Shown here piece by piece: positions 1-7,346 of a DNA stretch of 64,000 nucleotides; positions within the stretch are counted from its first letter, which is position 1, and each line of letters begins with the position of its first letter. The translations under genes and the position numbers were made by a program. Below the pieces are notes generated by a model. It was given only the letters and a program-made list of their open reading frames with translations. It was not told the DNA's origin and searched no databases. The stretch is from JAWLHU01 sp049325315 (GTDB taxonomy: Bacteria; Bacillota; Sulfobacillia; Symbiobacteriales; Symbiobacteriaceae): positions 5,035 through 69,034 of the forward strand of contig JBMONB010000128.1 of NCBI GenBank assembly GCA_049325315.1. The letters are read 5' to 3'.

Positions 1-1
1 G

Positions 2-772
2 CGTCCCCTCGCCCTCACCCGGCCGCAGCCGCCGGGTTCGCCCCGGGAAGAGGCGGCGGAGCTGATCGACCAGGCCTGGGAGACGGGGGGCAAGCGCCGG
101 CTGACCCTGGCCCGGCAGGCGATCTCCCTCTGGCCCGATGCGGCCGACGCCTACGTGATCCTCGGCGAGGCGGCGCTACAGCAGGGGGACTTCAGCGAGG
201 CGATCCGGCAGTTCCAGGCGGGGGTGGAGGCCGGGGAGCGGGCGCTGGGCAAGCGGTTCTTCCAGGAGAACACCGGCCACTTCTGGGGGCTGGTGGAGAG
301 CCGGCCCTACATGCGGGCGCGGCGGGGCCTGGCCGATGCGCTCTGGGCCGGGGGGAAGCACGAGGCGGCCATCGGCCACTGTGAGGCGCTGCTGCGGCTC
401 AACCCCAACGACAACCAGGGCATCCGCTGGCTGCTGGCGGCGCACCTGCTTCTTCTGGGCGACAACCGGCGGCTGGAGGCGCTGCTGAAGGCCTACCCGG
501 ACGATCCCTTTGCCTTCATGACCTTTACCTGGGCGCTGCTCGCCTTCCGGCAGAAGGGGCCGTCGAAGGAGGCGGATGAGCGGCTGCGCCGGGCCAGCGA
601 GCGGAACCCGCACGTGGCGGAGTACCTGCTGGGGCGCCGCCGGATGCCGGCTGGGGTACCGGAGTACATCGGCCTGGGCGATGAGCGGGAGGCGCAGGCC
701 TACGTGATCGACTTCCTGGCGGGCTGGCGGGCTACGCCCGGCGCCCTGCAGTGGCTGGAGAGCCGAATCTAG
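2..772 (+). CDS. TPR-repeat protein, 5' end outside the window
   Basis: The frame is open from the first complete codon at position 2, so the true start lies upstream and the GTG at 155 is probably internal. The visible ~256 residues are helical and Ala/Leu-rich, with TPR-like units (A-x-Y-x-x-L-G-x-A-x-x-x-G-D-F-x-x-A around residues 50-70, and A-L-W-A-G-G-K-H-E-A-A later), then a tail ending in W-L-E-S-R-I. No catalytic motif is visible. TPR proteins usually mediate protein-protein contacts; no specific partner can be named. The next gene starts 27 bases downstream, so the two are likely co-transcribed. Confidence 0.75.
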   Translation, partial: RPLALTRPQPPGSPREEAAELIDQAWETGGKRRLTLARQAISLWPDAADAYVILGEAALQQGDFSEAIRQFQAGVEAGERALGKRFFQENTGHFWGLVESRPYMRARRGLADALWAGGKHEAAIGHCEALLRLNPNDNQGIRWLLAAHLLLLGDNRRLEALLKAYPDDPFAFMTFTWALLAFRQKGPSKEADERLRRASERNPHVAEYLLGRRRMPAGVPEYIGLGDEREAQAYVIDFLAGWRATPGALQWLESRI

Positions 773-799
773 GTCAGGCCGGGGGAGGAAGCAACGGAG

Positions 800-1609
800 T
801 TGGATGTGGAGAAGGCGTACGCCACAAGGGATGTAGTCGCCAAGCTGCGGCGCCTGGCAGATGCACTGGAAGCAGGAAAGCCGTTTGCGATCCAGATCGC
901 CGGAAAGCGGATCACCATGCCGCCCGATGTGACGATCGAGTTCGAGTACGCCCGGGCGGGCGATGAAGAGGAGATCGAGATCGAGCTGACCTGGACCCGG
1001 AAGCAGAAGGATGCCGCGGAGGACGAACCGGCCGAGGAGGAGCCTGCGCAGGAGCGGCCTGCGGGGATTCTGGCGCTGGTGGGCTCGGCGCAGGAGGCGG
1101 CGCGGGCGCAGGTGGAGCGCCTCTCCGACGAGGGGGCGCTGGTGCTCACCCTGAGCCGTGAGGCGGTGCTGAACGAGGACGAGACCTTCCTCATGGGGAT
1201 TCGCTCGGGCGCAGCGGCGGCCCTGAAGCAGGGGCGGCACGTGGTGGTCCGGTCGGAGAACTGGCCGGGGGCGGCGGAGGTGACCCGGCGGATGGCGGCC
1301 AAGCGGGCGATCCCGCCCGAGGAGGTCGAGCGGCGGGTCGCCACCATGCTGGCCCGGGTGGGCGAGGGCGTGCTCGCCGCCACGGGCGGCCGGCGGCTGG
1401 CGGTGGTCGGCACGGAGACGGGAGCGGCGCTCTGCCGGCAGCTGAACCTGGCGGAGCTGCTGCCGCTCGGCGAGGCGGCGCCCGGCGTGCCGGCCCTGCT
1501 GGCGGCGGGGGACCAGCCGCTGCTGCTGGTCTGGAAGCCGGGGGGCTCGGGCGAGCCCGAGGCGCTCTCGCAGGCCATCGGCTGGATGTCCTCGCTGCGG
1601 ATTGGTTAG
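800..1609 (+). CDS. amphi-Trp domain protein fused to a sugar-kinase-like nucleotide-binding domain
   Basis: 269 residues starting at TTG 800, chosen because a GGGGGAGGAAG ribosome binding site lies about 10 bases upstream. Residues ~1-75 (D-V-V-A-K-L-R-R-L-A-D-A-L-E-A-G-K-P, then a beta-rich segment with E-F-E-Y and E-I-E-L-T-W) resemble the amphi-Trp domain. An acidic Glu/Pro linker (residues ~73-92) leads to a C-terminal part of ~175 residues beginning I-L-A-L-V-G-S-A and containing V-V-G-T-E-T-G-A, which resembles the C-terminal nucleotide-binding domain of four-carbon acid sugar kinases (DUF1537/NBD_C). The N-terminal substrate domain of those kinases is absent, so kinase activity is doubtful. 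Family placement is by motif memory; the function is unknown. Confidence 0.7.
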   Translation: MDVEKAYATRDVVAKLRRLADALEAGKPFAIQIAGKRITMPPDVTIEFEYARAGDEEEIEIELTWTRKQKDAAEDEPAEEEPAQERPAGILALVGSAQEAARAQVERLSDEGALVLTLSREAVLNEDETFLMGIRSGAAAALKQGRHVVVRSENWPGAAEVTRRMAAKRAIPPEEVERRVATMLARVGEGVLAATGGRRLAVVGTETGAALCRQLNLAELLPLGEAAPGVPALLAAGDQPLLLVWKPGGSGEPEALSQAIGWMSSLRIG

Positions 1610-1616
1610 CTGGAAA

Positions 1617-1656
1617 AAGCAAACGCCCACGGGGCTGTCCCGTGGGCGCTTTGCTT
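1617..1656 (+). terminator. rho-independent-type terminator hairpin, probably bidirectional
   Basis: An 18-base arm (AAGCAAACGCCCACGGGG) pairs almost perfectly across a short CTGT loop with CCCGTGGGCGCTTTGCTT. It sits 8 bases after the stop of the amphi-Trp gene and overlaps the stop codon of the AAA ATPase remnant on the other strand, so it can serve both. Confidence 0.85.
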
Positions 1657-1928
1657 AGAGATGCCGCTTGACCCGCTTCAGGTAGGATTCCACCTCGTCG
1701 AACTGGCCGGTCTGGTTGGCGTAGCGGATGTAGTTCTGCACCGTGCGCAGCCACTCCAGGGTGGAGGGGTGCAGCGACTTGACCGCCGCGGTGGCCTGCT
1801 CGATGGTAAATCCCACGGGAGGTTGGTGGCGCCGATTATCATCACCTGATCGTTGTCGGCGCCGATGCCATCCAGCTCGTGGAGGAACATGTCGATCAGG
1901 GGGCGATAAGTGGAGTAGGCCTTGAGGA
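1655..1928 (-). pseudogene. AAA ATPase C-terminal remnant, internally deleted and frameshifted
   Basis: Read on the minus strand, 1925 to ~1820 encodes Y-S-T-Y-R-P-L-I-D-M-F-L-H-E-L-D-G-I followed by V-M-I-I-G-A-T-N-L-P-W-D-L, the segment after Walker B in classical AAA ATPases (FtsH/Vps4/spastin class). The frame then shifts at ~1815 and continues as G-F-T-I-E-Q-A-T-A-A-V-K-S-L-H-P-S-T-L-E-W to a stop at 1655, which looks like the authentic C-terminus. The second region of homology, lid domain, Walker A and the whole N-terminus are missing. The upstream edge coincides with the first copy of a 52-base repeat, suggesting loss through repeat-associated rearrangement. Confidence 0.7.
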
Positions 1929-1930
1929 CT

Positions 1931-2096
1931 GCGTCCGTTTTTCGCCCTCCAACCGGGCGTGGACCAACGATCTTTGGACGGAGAGCCCGAGAATCTGCCC
2001 TGTCTTCAGGCTTTGGGCCTGGTTCAGCCTCTTGCCATGGATTAGCGTCCATTTTTCGCCCCCCAACTGGGCGCGGACCCACGAATTCTGGACGGA
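1931..2096 (+). repeat. pair of 52-base direct repeats (1931-1982 and 2045-2096)
   Basis: Both units begin GCGTCC and end GGACGGA, share TTTTTCGCC, CCAAC and GGGCG blocks, and differ at roughly eight positions. They are 114 bases apart in register. A 5-base inverted match (CGTCC/GGACG) closes each unit. The sequence between them is unrelated to either unit. They separate the AAA ATPase remnant from the helix-turn-helix/nuclease-like gene and may be what disrupted the former. Confidence 0.7.
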
Positions 2097-2173
2097 AGCA
2101 GGGAACCCTAACATCTCCGTCGAAGACTCTCCTAGTATTTGGTAACTACGGAGGGGTTGATATCGAGATCAAG

Positions 2174-3064
2174 GTGCCGGCCGCCCTGCTGCTCGACCGG
2201 GAGCTTACGCCCTCTGCCAAGCTGGTGTGGATGCTTTGCCGTATGTACCCCGGGGCTTCACCGCCCACTGCCTCCAGACTCGCTACCCAGTCCGGCCTCA
2301 CGCCAGACACAGTCCGTACAGCCCTCGCCCTGGTCGCCGCAAGACCTGTGGTTCCCGGGCCCGCCGTAACCCTCCCCGGTCCTCTCCTGACGGACCCCAG
2401 GTTGGCCCCCGCGGCGAAGGTGCTCTACGGCATCCTCCAGAGCCAGGACGGTGAGTTTACCTACCCTGCGCTCAGCCGCCTCACCGGCGCCGGACCCAAC
2501 ACGCTGAAGCGAGCCGTGGCAGCCCTGGTCCAGGCTGAATGGCTGCAGACAGAGCAGCGCAACCGGCGTGCCCCCATTCGCTTTACTCTCGGTAACCCGA
2601 TCCTTGCCCGCCAGCGGTTGGAGGTAGAGCTTGCCAGACGCAGGCTGCAGCACGACCCCAACAAGGGCGAGGCGCTCATGAAGGAATACCTCTCCCTCCT
2701 GGTCGACTCCAATGAATTCGAAGACAACGCCCGGCCCGGCTTCCTCATTAACCCGAAGACCCGGGAGCGCCTGGAACTGGACCGGCTGTACATAAATGTT
2801 GCCGCGTTCGAGTACAACGGCGCCTCGCACTTCGGCACCACCGAGCAAGCGACCGACCAGCAAACTCGCGACATGGTGAAGGTTGGCATCTGTGCCCTGC
2901 GGGGGATTCCCGTGGTGGTGATTCACAGCGAAGACCTGTCCCTGGCGGGCATGCGGGCGAAAATCGGGGGGCTCCTGCCCCTGCGGGACCTGACCGGCCA
3001 CGAGCCCCTCATCGCCTTCCTGGAGAGGAAGGCACAGCGTTACCGCGAAGCGGGCGGCCCCTGA
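2174..3064 (+). CDS. double helix-turn-helix protein with a VSR/DUF559-like nuclease C-terminus
   Basis: About 296 residues from GTG 2174. The frame stays open upstream through both 52-base repeats to 1922, so the start is uncertain; an AGGGG-like site at 2150-2156 hints at initiation near 2160-2174. Two winged-helix-like units follow each other (L-T-P-S-A-K-L-V-W-M-L-C then S-R-L-A-T-Q-S-G-L; later L-A-P-A-A-K-V-L-Y-G-I then S-R-L-T-G-A-G-P-N-T-L). The C-terminal ~100 residues contain E-L-D-R-L-Y-I-N-V-A-A-F-E-Y-N-G-x-x-H-F, then I-P-V-V-V-I-H. That order matches the core of PD-(D/E)XK-type VSR/DUF559 endonucleases, although a clear catalytic lysine is not evident. It could be a sequence-targeted nuclease or a regulator with a degenerate nuclease fold. 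Confidence 0.6.
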   Translation: MPAALLLDRELTPSAKLVWMLCRMYPGASPPTASRLATQSGLTPDTVRTALALVAARPVVPGPAVTLPGPLLTDPRLAPAAKVLYGILQSQDGEFTYPALSRLTGAGPNTLKRAVAALVQAEWLQTEQRNRRAPIRFTLGNPILARQRLEVELARRRLQHDPNKGEALMKEYLSLLVDSNEFEDNARPGFLINPKTRERLELDRLYINVAAFEYNGASHFGTTEQATDQQTRDMVKVGICALRGIPVVVIHSEDLSLAGMRAKIGGLLPLRDLTGHEPLIAFLERKAQRYREAGGP

Positions 3065-3199
3065 GAATAGCTTCGTCGCGGGAACCCAGTCGCCGGTGCA
3101 GGAGCGGCCTCAGCGACTAGCCTTTTATCATCCAACTTTTTGTAAACCCCGGAGGAGATTGGCCGAGGGGATCGAAATTCCAGGCAGAAGCTTTTGCAT

Positions 3200-3217
3200 C
3201 TAGTATGAATAGACTAG
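3200..3217. promoter_or_regulatory. short dyad upstream of the zinc-ribbon gene
   Basis: CTAGT and ACTAG arms separated by 8 bases (CTAGTATGAATAGACTAG) lie just upstream of the AAGGAGG site in an AT-richer stretch. It could be an operator or overlap a -10 element; no partner is known. Confidence 0.3.
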
Positions 3218-3238
3218 CGCTAGAAGGAGGCCGATCCC

Positions 3239-4546
3239 TTGTCGGTTCGCTGTTCGCAATGCGGCACCATCTCTAACACCGGCGGCAACTTCTGTCCCCA
3301 ATGCGGAAGCCCGCTCTCGCAACCCTCCCAGCAGCAGGCGCCGCCGCCGCCGCCCCCGCCCCCGCCCGCGGCCTCCTACCAGCCTCCCGCGCCGCCCTAC
3401 CAGCCGCCGACAGCGGGCTCCTACCAGCCTCCCGCGGGGCCCTACGGCCACCCCACGCCACCCTGGCAGGCCCCGCCGGTGGCTCCCCGCAAGAGCGGCG
3501 GAGCGGGCAAGTGGATCCTGATCATCCTCGGCGTGGTGGCGGCCCTCGTGGTCGGCCTGGTCGCCCTGGTCGCCCTCATGCCGGAACCGGTCACCGACCC
3601 GGCTGCCAGCGGCGGAACGACGCCCGGCACCAAGCCTGCGGCCCCCGCCCCCAAGCCCGACCCGGCCCCGTCCCAGAGCGCCGGGAGCGGGGTCAAGGTG
3701 ACGCTGGTCAAGAAGGGCGCCATGCCCAGCAAGCAGCGGGGCAGCTTCTACGCCCCCTACGGCTCCTACCTCGCCGAGGGCAGCGGCTCCCGTGCGACGC
3801 TCTACCGCTTCAATGCGAGCGGCGACGTCTCGATTCTGAACACCGCGGAGGAGCTGAACGCCGGCAAACTGCTCGACGTCTCCCTCGGCGATATGCTGAA
3901 CGCCGGGACGCCGGTCATGGTCGCCACCTTTGAGCAGAAGATTCTCGTGGTGGCGCCCACCGGGCAGCCCCAGGTGCTCAACAACACCGGGACCCAGCGG
4001 GTTCTGATGGGCGATTACGACGGCGATGGCAAGACCGAGACGATCTTCCTGGGCGAGCGCTTCTTCAACGTCCACCGCTACGAGAAGGGCGGCGACACCC
4101 GGCCGATCTACAGCAAGAAGGATGCGGCCCAGCCCTTCCCGCAGGTCTTTGCCACCCGCCAGAAGGCGGGCGACCGGGAGCTGCTGACCGGCTACGCCTG
4201 GGAGGGCGAGAAGCTGAGCCTGCTCCTCTATAAGTGGGACGGCCTGGGTGGCCCGGTGGTGATCGGCCAGTACCCGGTCAGCAAGCCCGAGACCGCCGAG
4301 TGGATGGGCTCTGCCCCCACCGCCCTCGGTCCCACCTTTGTGCTCGCCCGCAGCGGTTCGCCGGCCCAGGTGGAGTTCTTTACCCTGAGCAAGGACGCCA
4401 AGAGCGCCACCTCGCGGGGGCAGGTCAAGGCGGAGGGCGTCGGCCGTGTGGCGATTGGGCTCAGCAACTTCACGGGCCAGTCCACCCAGCTGATCACCAT
4501 CGACGAGAACGGCACCTACTACCTATACAACGTGTCGCCCAAGTAA
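3239..4546 (+). CDS. zinc-ribbon, Pro-rich, single-membrane-span protein with a repeat-type extracytoplasmic domain
   Basis: 435 residues from TTG 3239, with AAGGAGG 8 bases upstream. An N-terminal double CxxC zinc ribbon (R-C-S-Q-C-G and F-C-P-Q-C-G, residues ~4-24) is followed by a long Pro/Gln/Tyr-rich linker (to ~residue 82) with Y-Q-P-P repeats. A membrane span follows (residues ~90-115, W-I-L-I-I-L-G-V-V-A-A-L-V-V-G-L-V), then a Pro/Ala/Lys spacer and a ~290-residue outer domain. D-Y-D-G-D-G-K-T-E-T-I-F resembles a calcium-binding FG-GAP/VCBS blade. This is the common Bacillota arrangement of a cytoplasmic zinc ribbon tethered to an external domain. The exact role is unknown. A strong terminator follows. 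Confidence 0.75.
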   Translation: MSVRCSQCGTISNTGGNFCPQCGSPLSQPSQQQAPPPPPPPPPAASYQPPAPPYQPPTAGSYQPPAGPYGHPTPPWQAPPVAPRKSGGAGKWILIILGVVAALVVGLVALVALMPEPVTDPAASGGTTPGTKPAAPAPKPDPAPSQSAGSGVKVTLVKKGAMPSKQRGSFYAPYGSYLAEGSGSRATLYRFNASGDVSILNTAEELNAGKLLDVSLGDMLNAGTPVMVATFEQKILVVAPTGQPQVLNNTGTQRVLMGDYDGDGKTETIFLGERFFNVHRYEKGGDTRPIYSKKDAAQPFPQVFATRQKAGDRELLTGYAWEGEKLSLLLYKWDGLGGPVVIGQYPVSKPETAEWMGSAPTALGPTFVLARSGSPAQVEFFTLSKDAKSATSRGQVKAEGVGRVAIGLSNFTGQSTQLITIDENGTYYLYNVSPK

Positions 4547-4555
4547 AGCGAGTTC

Positions 4556-4591
4556 GGGCCGTGGGAGAACCCATGGCCCGCCCTTTTTTTT
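4556..4591 (+). terminator. rho-independent terminator
   Basis: A GGGCCGTGGG arm pairs with CCCATGGCCC (one G-T pair) across a short AGAA loop, followed by CGCCC and eight consecutive T. It sits 9 bases after the zinc-ribbon gene. Confidence 0.88.
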
Positions 4592-4656
4592 GGCAGAGGA
4601 GGAAAACGGCGGGCGAATGTAGTAATTCATGAGGAACGGAAACAGAGGTTCGGAGG

Positions 4657-5844
4657 ATGAGCAACGTGGCCACATGGATCCGGTCGGTCCGAAGCGGAGC
4701 TGCATACGGCTGGTTCTTTACCACCACCCTGGTGCTGGGGGCCGCCTTCGGCGGGTGGCGTGCCATCGCGGCAGACGGCGCCCCCCTGGTCGATGCGGGG
4801 CGGCTCTCGCCCGCGGCCACCATCGCCTTCTCCACCGCCGGTCTGGTCAGCCTCTTTCTCTCAATGTTCTACCAGCGCCGCTTCGCCCGGGCCGATGAGC
4901 TGCTCCGGGAGCTGGCGGTGGTGCGGGAGCCGATGCACCCCGACTACCGGGCCATGCTCAACCTGGGGCGGGGCTGGGCCGGGGGCGGGGTCGACCCCCG
5001 CTGGGTCGACAAGCATGAGCGGACGCTGCGGACGATCAGCCGGTTTCGGGAGTACCGGCAGCTCTTTGTGGGGCTCCCACCCTTCGCCGTGGCGGCTACG
5101 GCGGCGTTTACCCTGCTGGTCGGCATCGCCGTGCTCTCCTGGCTGGCGACGATGGCCCTTCCCGCCACCTGGCTCACCTTCACGAACCTGGCGCTCCTCG
5201 CCCTCACCGTGGAGCTGTTGGGCCAGCTGCTCCTGATTCTGTGGCGAATCACCCTCTTTCCCAATCACGGGGCAGATGAAGCGCTGCATGAGCGGCTGGG
5301 GATTCCCTCGTGGTACCGGCTGCTCGATGTCCGCTATCTCTCGGGGCGTGCCCTGCCCTTCACAGCCCTGGTCTCCAGCCATGAGACCTACCTCTGCCTG
5401 CGCCGGGAAGAGGGCGACTGGGCGCTCACGATTCAGCTTCCCCTGCCGCTCCGGGGCTGGAGTTGGGCCTGCCGGGTGGTCGGGCCGGCGGGAGAGGTTC
5501 TGGCTGAGCGGGAGGGGCGGGTGGAGCTGACAGCGGCCCAGGCGGACCGCTTCTTCAGCGATGCCGGGCTCTGGCTCGACGTGGTTGTCGCCCGGTGGCC
5601 CCTGGCCCGGACCGGGCCCGACCGGTTTGGCGGTCTCTCGGCCACGGTGGCACTGGCGGCGGAGGGCGACCCCCGCACGCTCCTCCTGACCGTGCCCGAG
5701 CGGGCGGGCGAGGGCGAGGCCTCCTGGTACGGGGACGGTGTCGAGCGAGGGGAGCCGTACCGGTATCCGCTGTATGCCATCCGCCATGTGAGCGGGGCGG
5801 GGGAGGCGGGGGGCGGTGTAAGGCTCCTGCGGCCGCAGCCATAG
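4657..5844 (+). CDS. four-span membrane protein of unknown function
   Basis: 395 residues. I recognise no family. The N-terminal half holds four likely membrane spans (residues ~17-38, 55-72, 140-166 and 175-203), with a basic loop R-R-F-A-R-A after the second span. The C-terminal ~190 residues are soluble and beta-rich, with R-E-E-G-D-W-A-L-T-I and two V-A-L/V-E-L repeats, and no catalytic motif. ATG 4657 follows a GGAGG site at ~4650 (spacing is tight). The gene stands alone between two terminators, downstream of the zinc-ribbon gene and convergent with the Trk operon. Confidence 0.7.
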   Translation: MSNVATWIRSVRSGAAYGWFFTTTLVLGAAFGGWRAIAADGAPLVDAGRLSPAATIAFSTAGLVSLFLSMFYQRRFARADELLRELAVVREPMHPDYRAMLNLGRGWAGGGVDPRWVDKHERTLRTISRFREYRQLFVGLPPFAVAATAAFTLLVGIAVLSWLATMALPATWLTFTNLALLALTVELLGQLLLILWRITLFPNHGADEALHERLGIPSWYRLLDVRYLSGRALPFTALVSSHETYLCLRREEGDWALTIQLPLPLRGWSWACRVVGPAGEVLAEREGRVELTAAQADRFFSDAGLWLDVVVARWPLARTGPDRFGGLSATVALAAEGDPRTLLLTVPERAGEGEASWYGDGVERGEPYRYPLYAIRHVSGAGEAGGGVRLLRPQP

Positions 5845-5847
5845 CAA

Positions 5848-5876
5848 AACGCCCTGGTCGTGGTGACCAGGGCGTT
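5848..5876. terminator. bidirectional terminator between convergent genes
   Basis: AACGCCCTGGTC pairs perfectly with GACCAGGGCGTT across a 5-base loop. It separates the membrane protein gene from trkH, which converge here. Confidence 0.85.
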
Positions 5877-5894
5877 CTCGTTGGAAAGGCCGGG

Positions 5895-7346
5895 TTACCG
5901 CCGCCAGAAGGCCGGCGAGAGGAGGACAAGCACGGTGTACAGCTCCAGGCGGCCCAGCAGCATCAGCAGGCTGCCGACCCACTTGGCGAAGTCGGTCAGG
6001 TTGCTGTAGTTGCTGGCCGGACCCACCGCGCCCAGACCGGGGCCCACGTTGCCCAGCAGGGCGGCCGAGGCGGTCAGGCTGCTGACCAGGTCGAGGCCGG
6101 TGGCGGCCAACAGCAGGAAGCCGACGCCCAGCGCCCCAAGGTAGAGGAAGAAGAACTGCTGAATGTGCATCACCATCTCGTCCGGGACGGTCCGGTTGTT
6201 CAGCCGCACCTGGCGGACGACCCGGGGCTGAATCTGGCGGGCGAACTCGCTGGCGGCCTGCTTGAGCAGCACCAGGTGGCGCATCATCTTGATCGCCCCG
6301 CCGGTGGAGCCGGTGCTGGCCCCGGCCACCGAGAGCAGCCCCAGAATTCCCTGGGCGGCCAGGGGCCACTGGCTGAAGTCCTGCGTGGCGAAGCCGGTGG
6401 TGGTCAGGATCGTCAGCGACTGGAACGTCCCGTGCCGGAGGGCATCGAACAGGCCCATGCCGGCGCCGCTGAGCAGCAGCGCCAGGATGATCGACGAGCC
6501 AAGGGTGGCGAAGGTGTAGAGGCGGAACTCGGCATCCTTCCAGAAGATCCAGGTGTTGCGGGACTGCACGGCGCCCACGAACAGGGCGAAGTTGACCCCC
6601 GCCAGGAACATGAACAGGGTGGTGACCCACTGAATCGCCGGCGAGTAGGCGCCCAGGGAGGCGTTCTTGGTGCTGAAGCCGCCGGTGGCCATGGTGGCGA
6701 AGGCGTGGTTGAGGGCGTCAAAGAGGCTCATGCCCAGCCCCCAGGTGATCAGCACATAGAGACCGGTCAGCACGACGTAGGCGATCCAGAGCGCCTTGGC
6801 GGTATCTCTCACCCGGGTGGTCAGCCGCTCCACCGACGGGCCCGGCGCCTCGGCCCGCATTACCTGCAGGCCGCCGACCCCGAGGGCGGAGAGCAGCGCC
6901 ACCAGCAGTACCATGATCCCCATGCCGCCCAGCCAGTGGGTGAGCGAGCGCCAGAAGAGAATGGCCGGGGGCACCACCTCAATGTCGGTCAGCACGCTGG
7001 CCCCGGTGGTGGAGAACCCGGACATTGATTCGAAGAAGGCGTCGGTGAAGGTGGGGATCGCCCCGGAAAAGAGGTAGGGCAGCGCCCCGAAGGCAGCGGC
7101 GGCGAGCCAGGCCAGGGTGACCAGCAGGTAGGTGTCCCGCCGGCGGAGTTCGGCCCGCTCCCGGCCCCAGAGGTGGAGCCCGGCGCCGATGGCCGCTGTG
7201 GGCAGGGCCGAGAGGAGCAGCGCCCGCCATGACTCCTCCCCCGGTGCGAAGGCCCAGGGGAGCGGCAGGAGCATCGCCCCGGCGAGGATCATGAGCAGTG
7301 TGCCCAGGCTGTAGAGAACGGCGCGATGGTGCACGCTGCTCGTCAC
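5895..7346 (-). CDS. trkH: Trk-type potassium uptake membrane subunit TrkH/KtrB
   Basis: 483 residues, close to the usual TrkH length. It forms the K+-translocating membrane subunit, with four M1-P-M2 repeats. The four selectivity-filter segments are visible in order: S-T-T-G-A-S, A-T-G-G-F-S, T-T-T-G-F-A-T and L-G-N-V-G-P-G, each after a pore helix. S-T-G-S-T-G-G-A-I-K and a basic cytoplasmic segment (R-Q-V-R-L-N-N-R) are typical of TrkH. The GTG start at 7346 overlaps the trkA stop in GTGA, so translation is coupled and TrkA and TrkH are probably made in fixed ratio. TrkA is the expected gating partner at the cytoplasmic face. Confidence 0.93.
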   Translation of the reverse strand: MTSSVHHRAVLYSLGTLLMILAGAMLLPLPWAFAPGEESWRALLLSALPTAAIGAGLHLWGRERAELRRRDTYLLVTLAWLAAAAFGALPYLFSGAIPTFTDAFFESMSGFSTTGASVLTDIEVVPPAILFWRSLTHWLGGMGIMVLLVALLSALGVGGLQVMRAEAPGPSVERLTTRVRDTAKALWIAYVVLTGLYVLITWGLGMSLFDALNHAFATMATGGFSTKNASLGAYSPAIQWVTTLFMFLAGVNFALFVGAVQSRNTWIFWKDAEFRLYTFATLGSSIILALLLSGAGMGLFDALRHGTFQSLTILTTTGFATQDFSQWPLAAQGILGLLSVAGASTGSTGGAIKMMRHLVLLKQAASEFARQIQPRVVRQVRLNNRTVPDEMVMHIQQFFFLYLGALGVGFLLLAATGLDLVSSLTASAALLGNVGPGLGAVGPASNYSNLTDFAKWVGSLLMLLGRLELYTVLVLLSPAFWRR

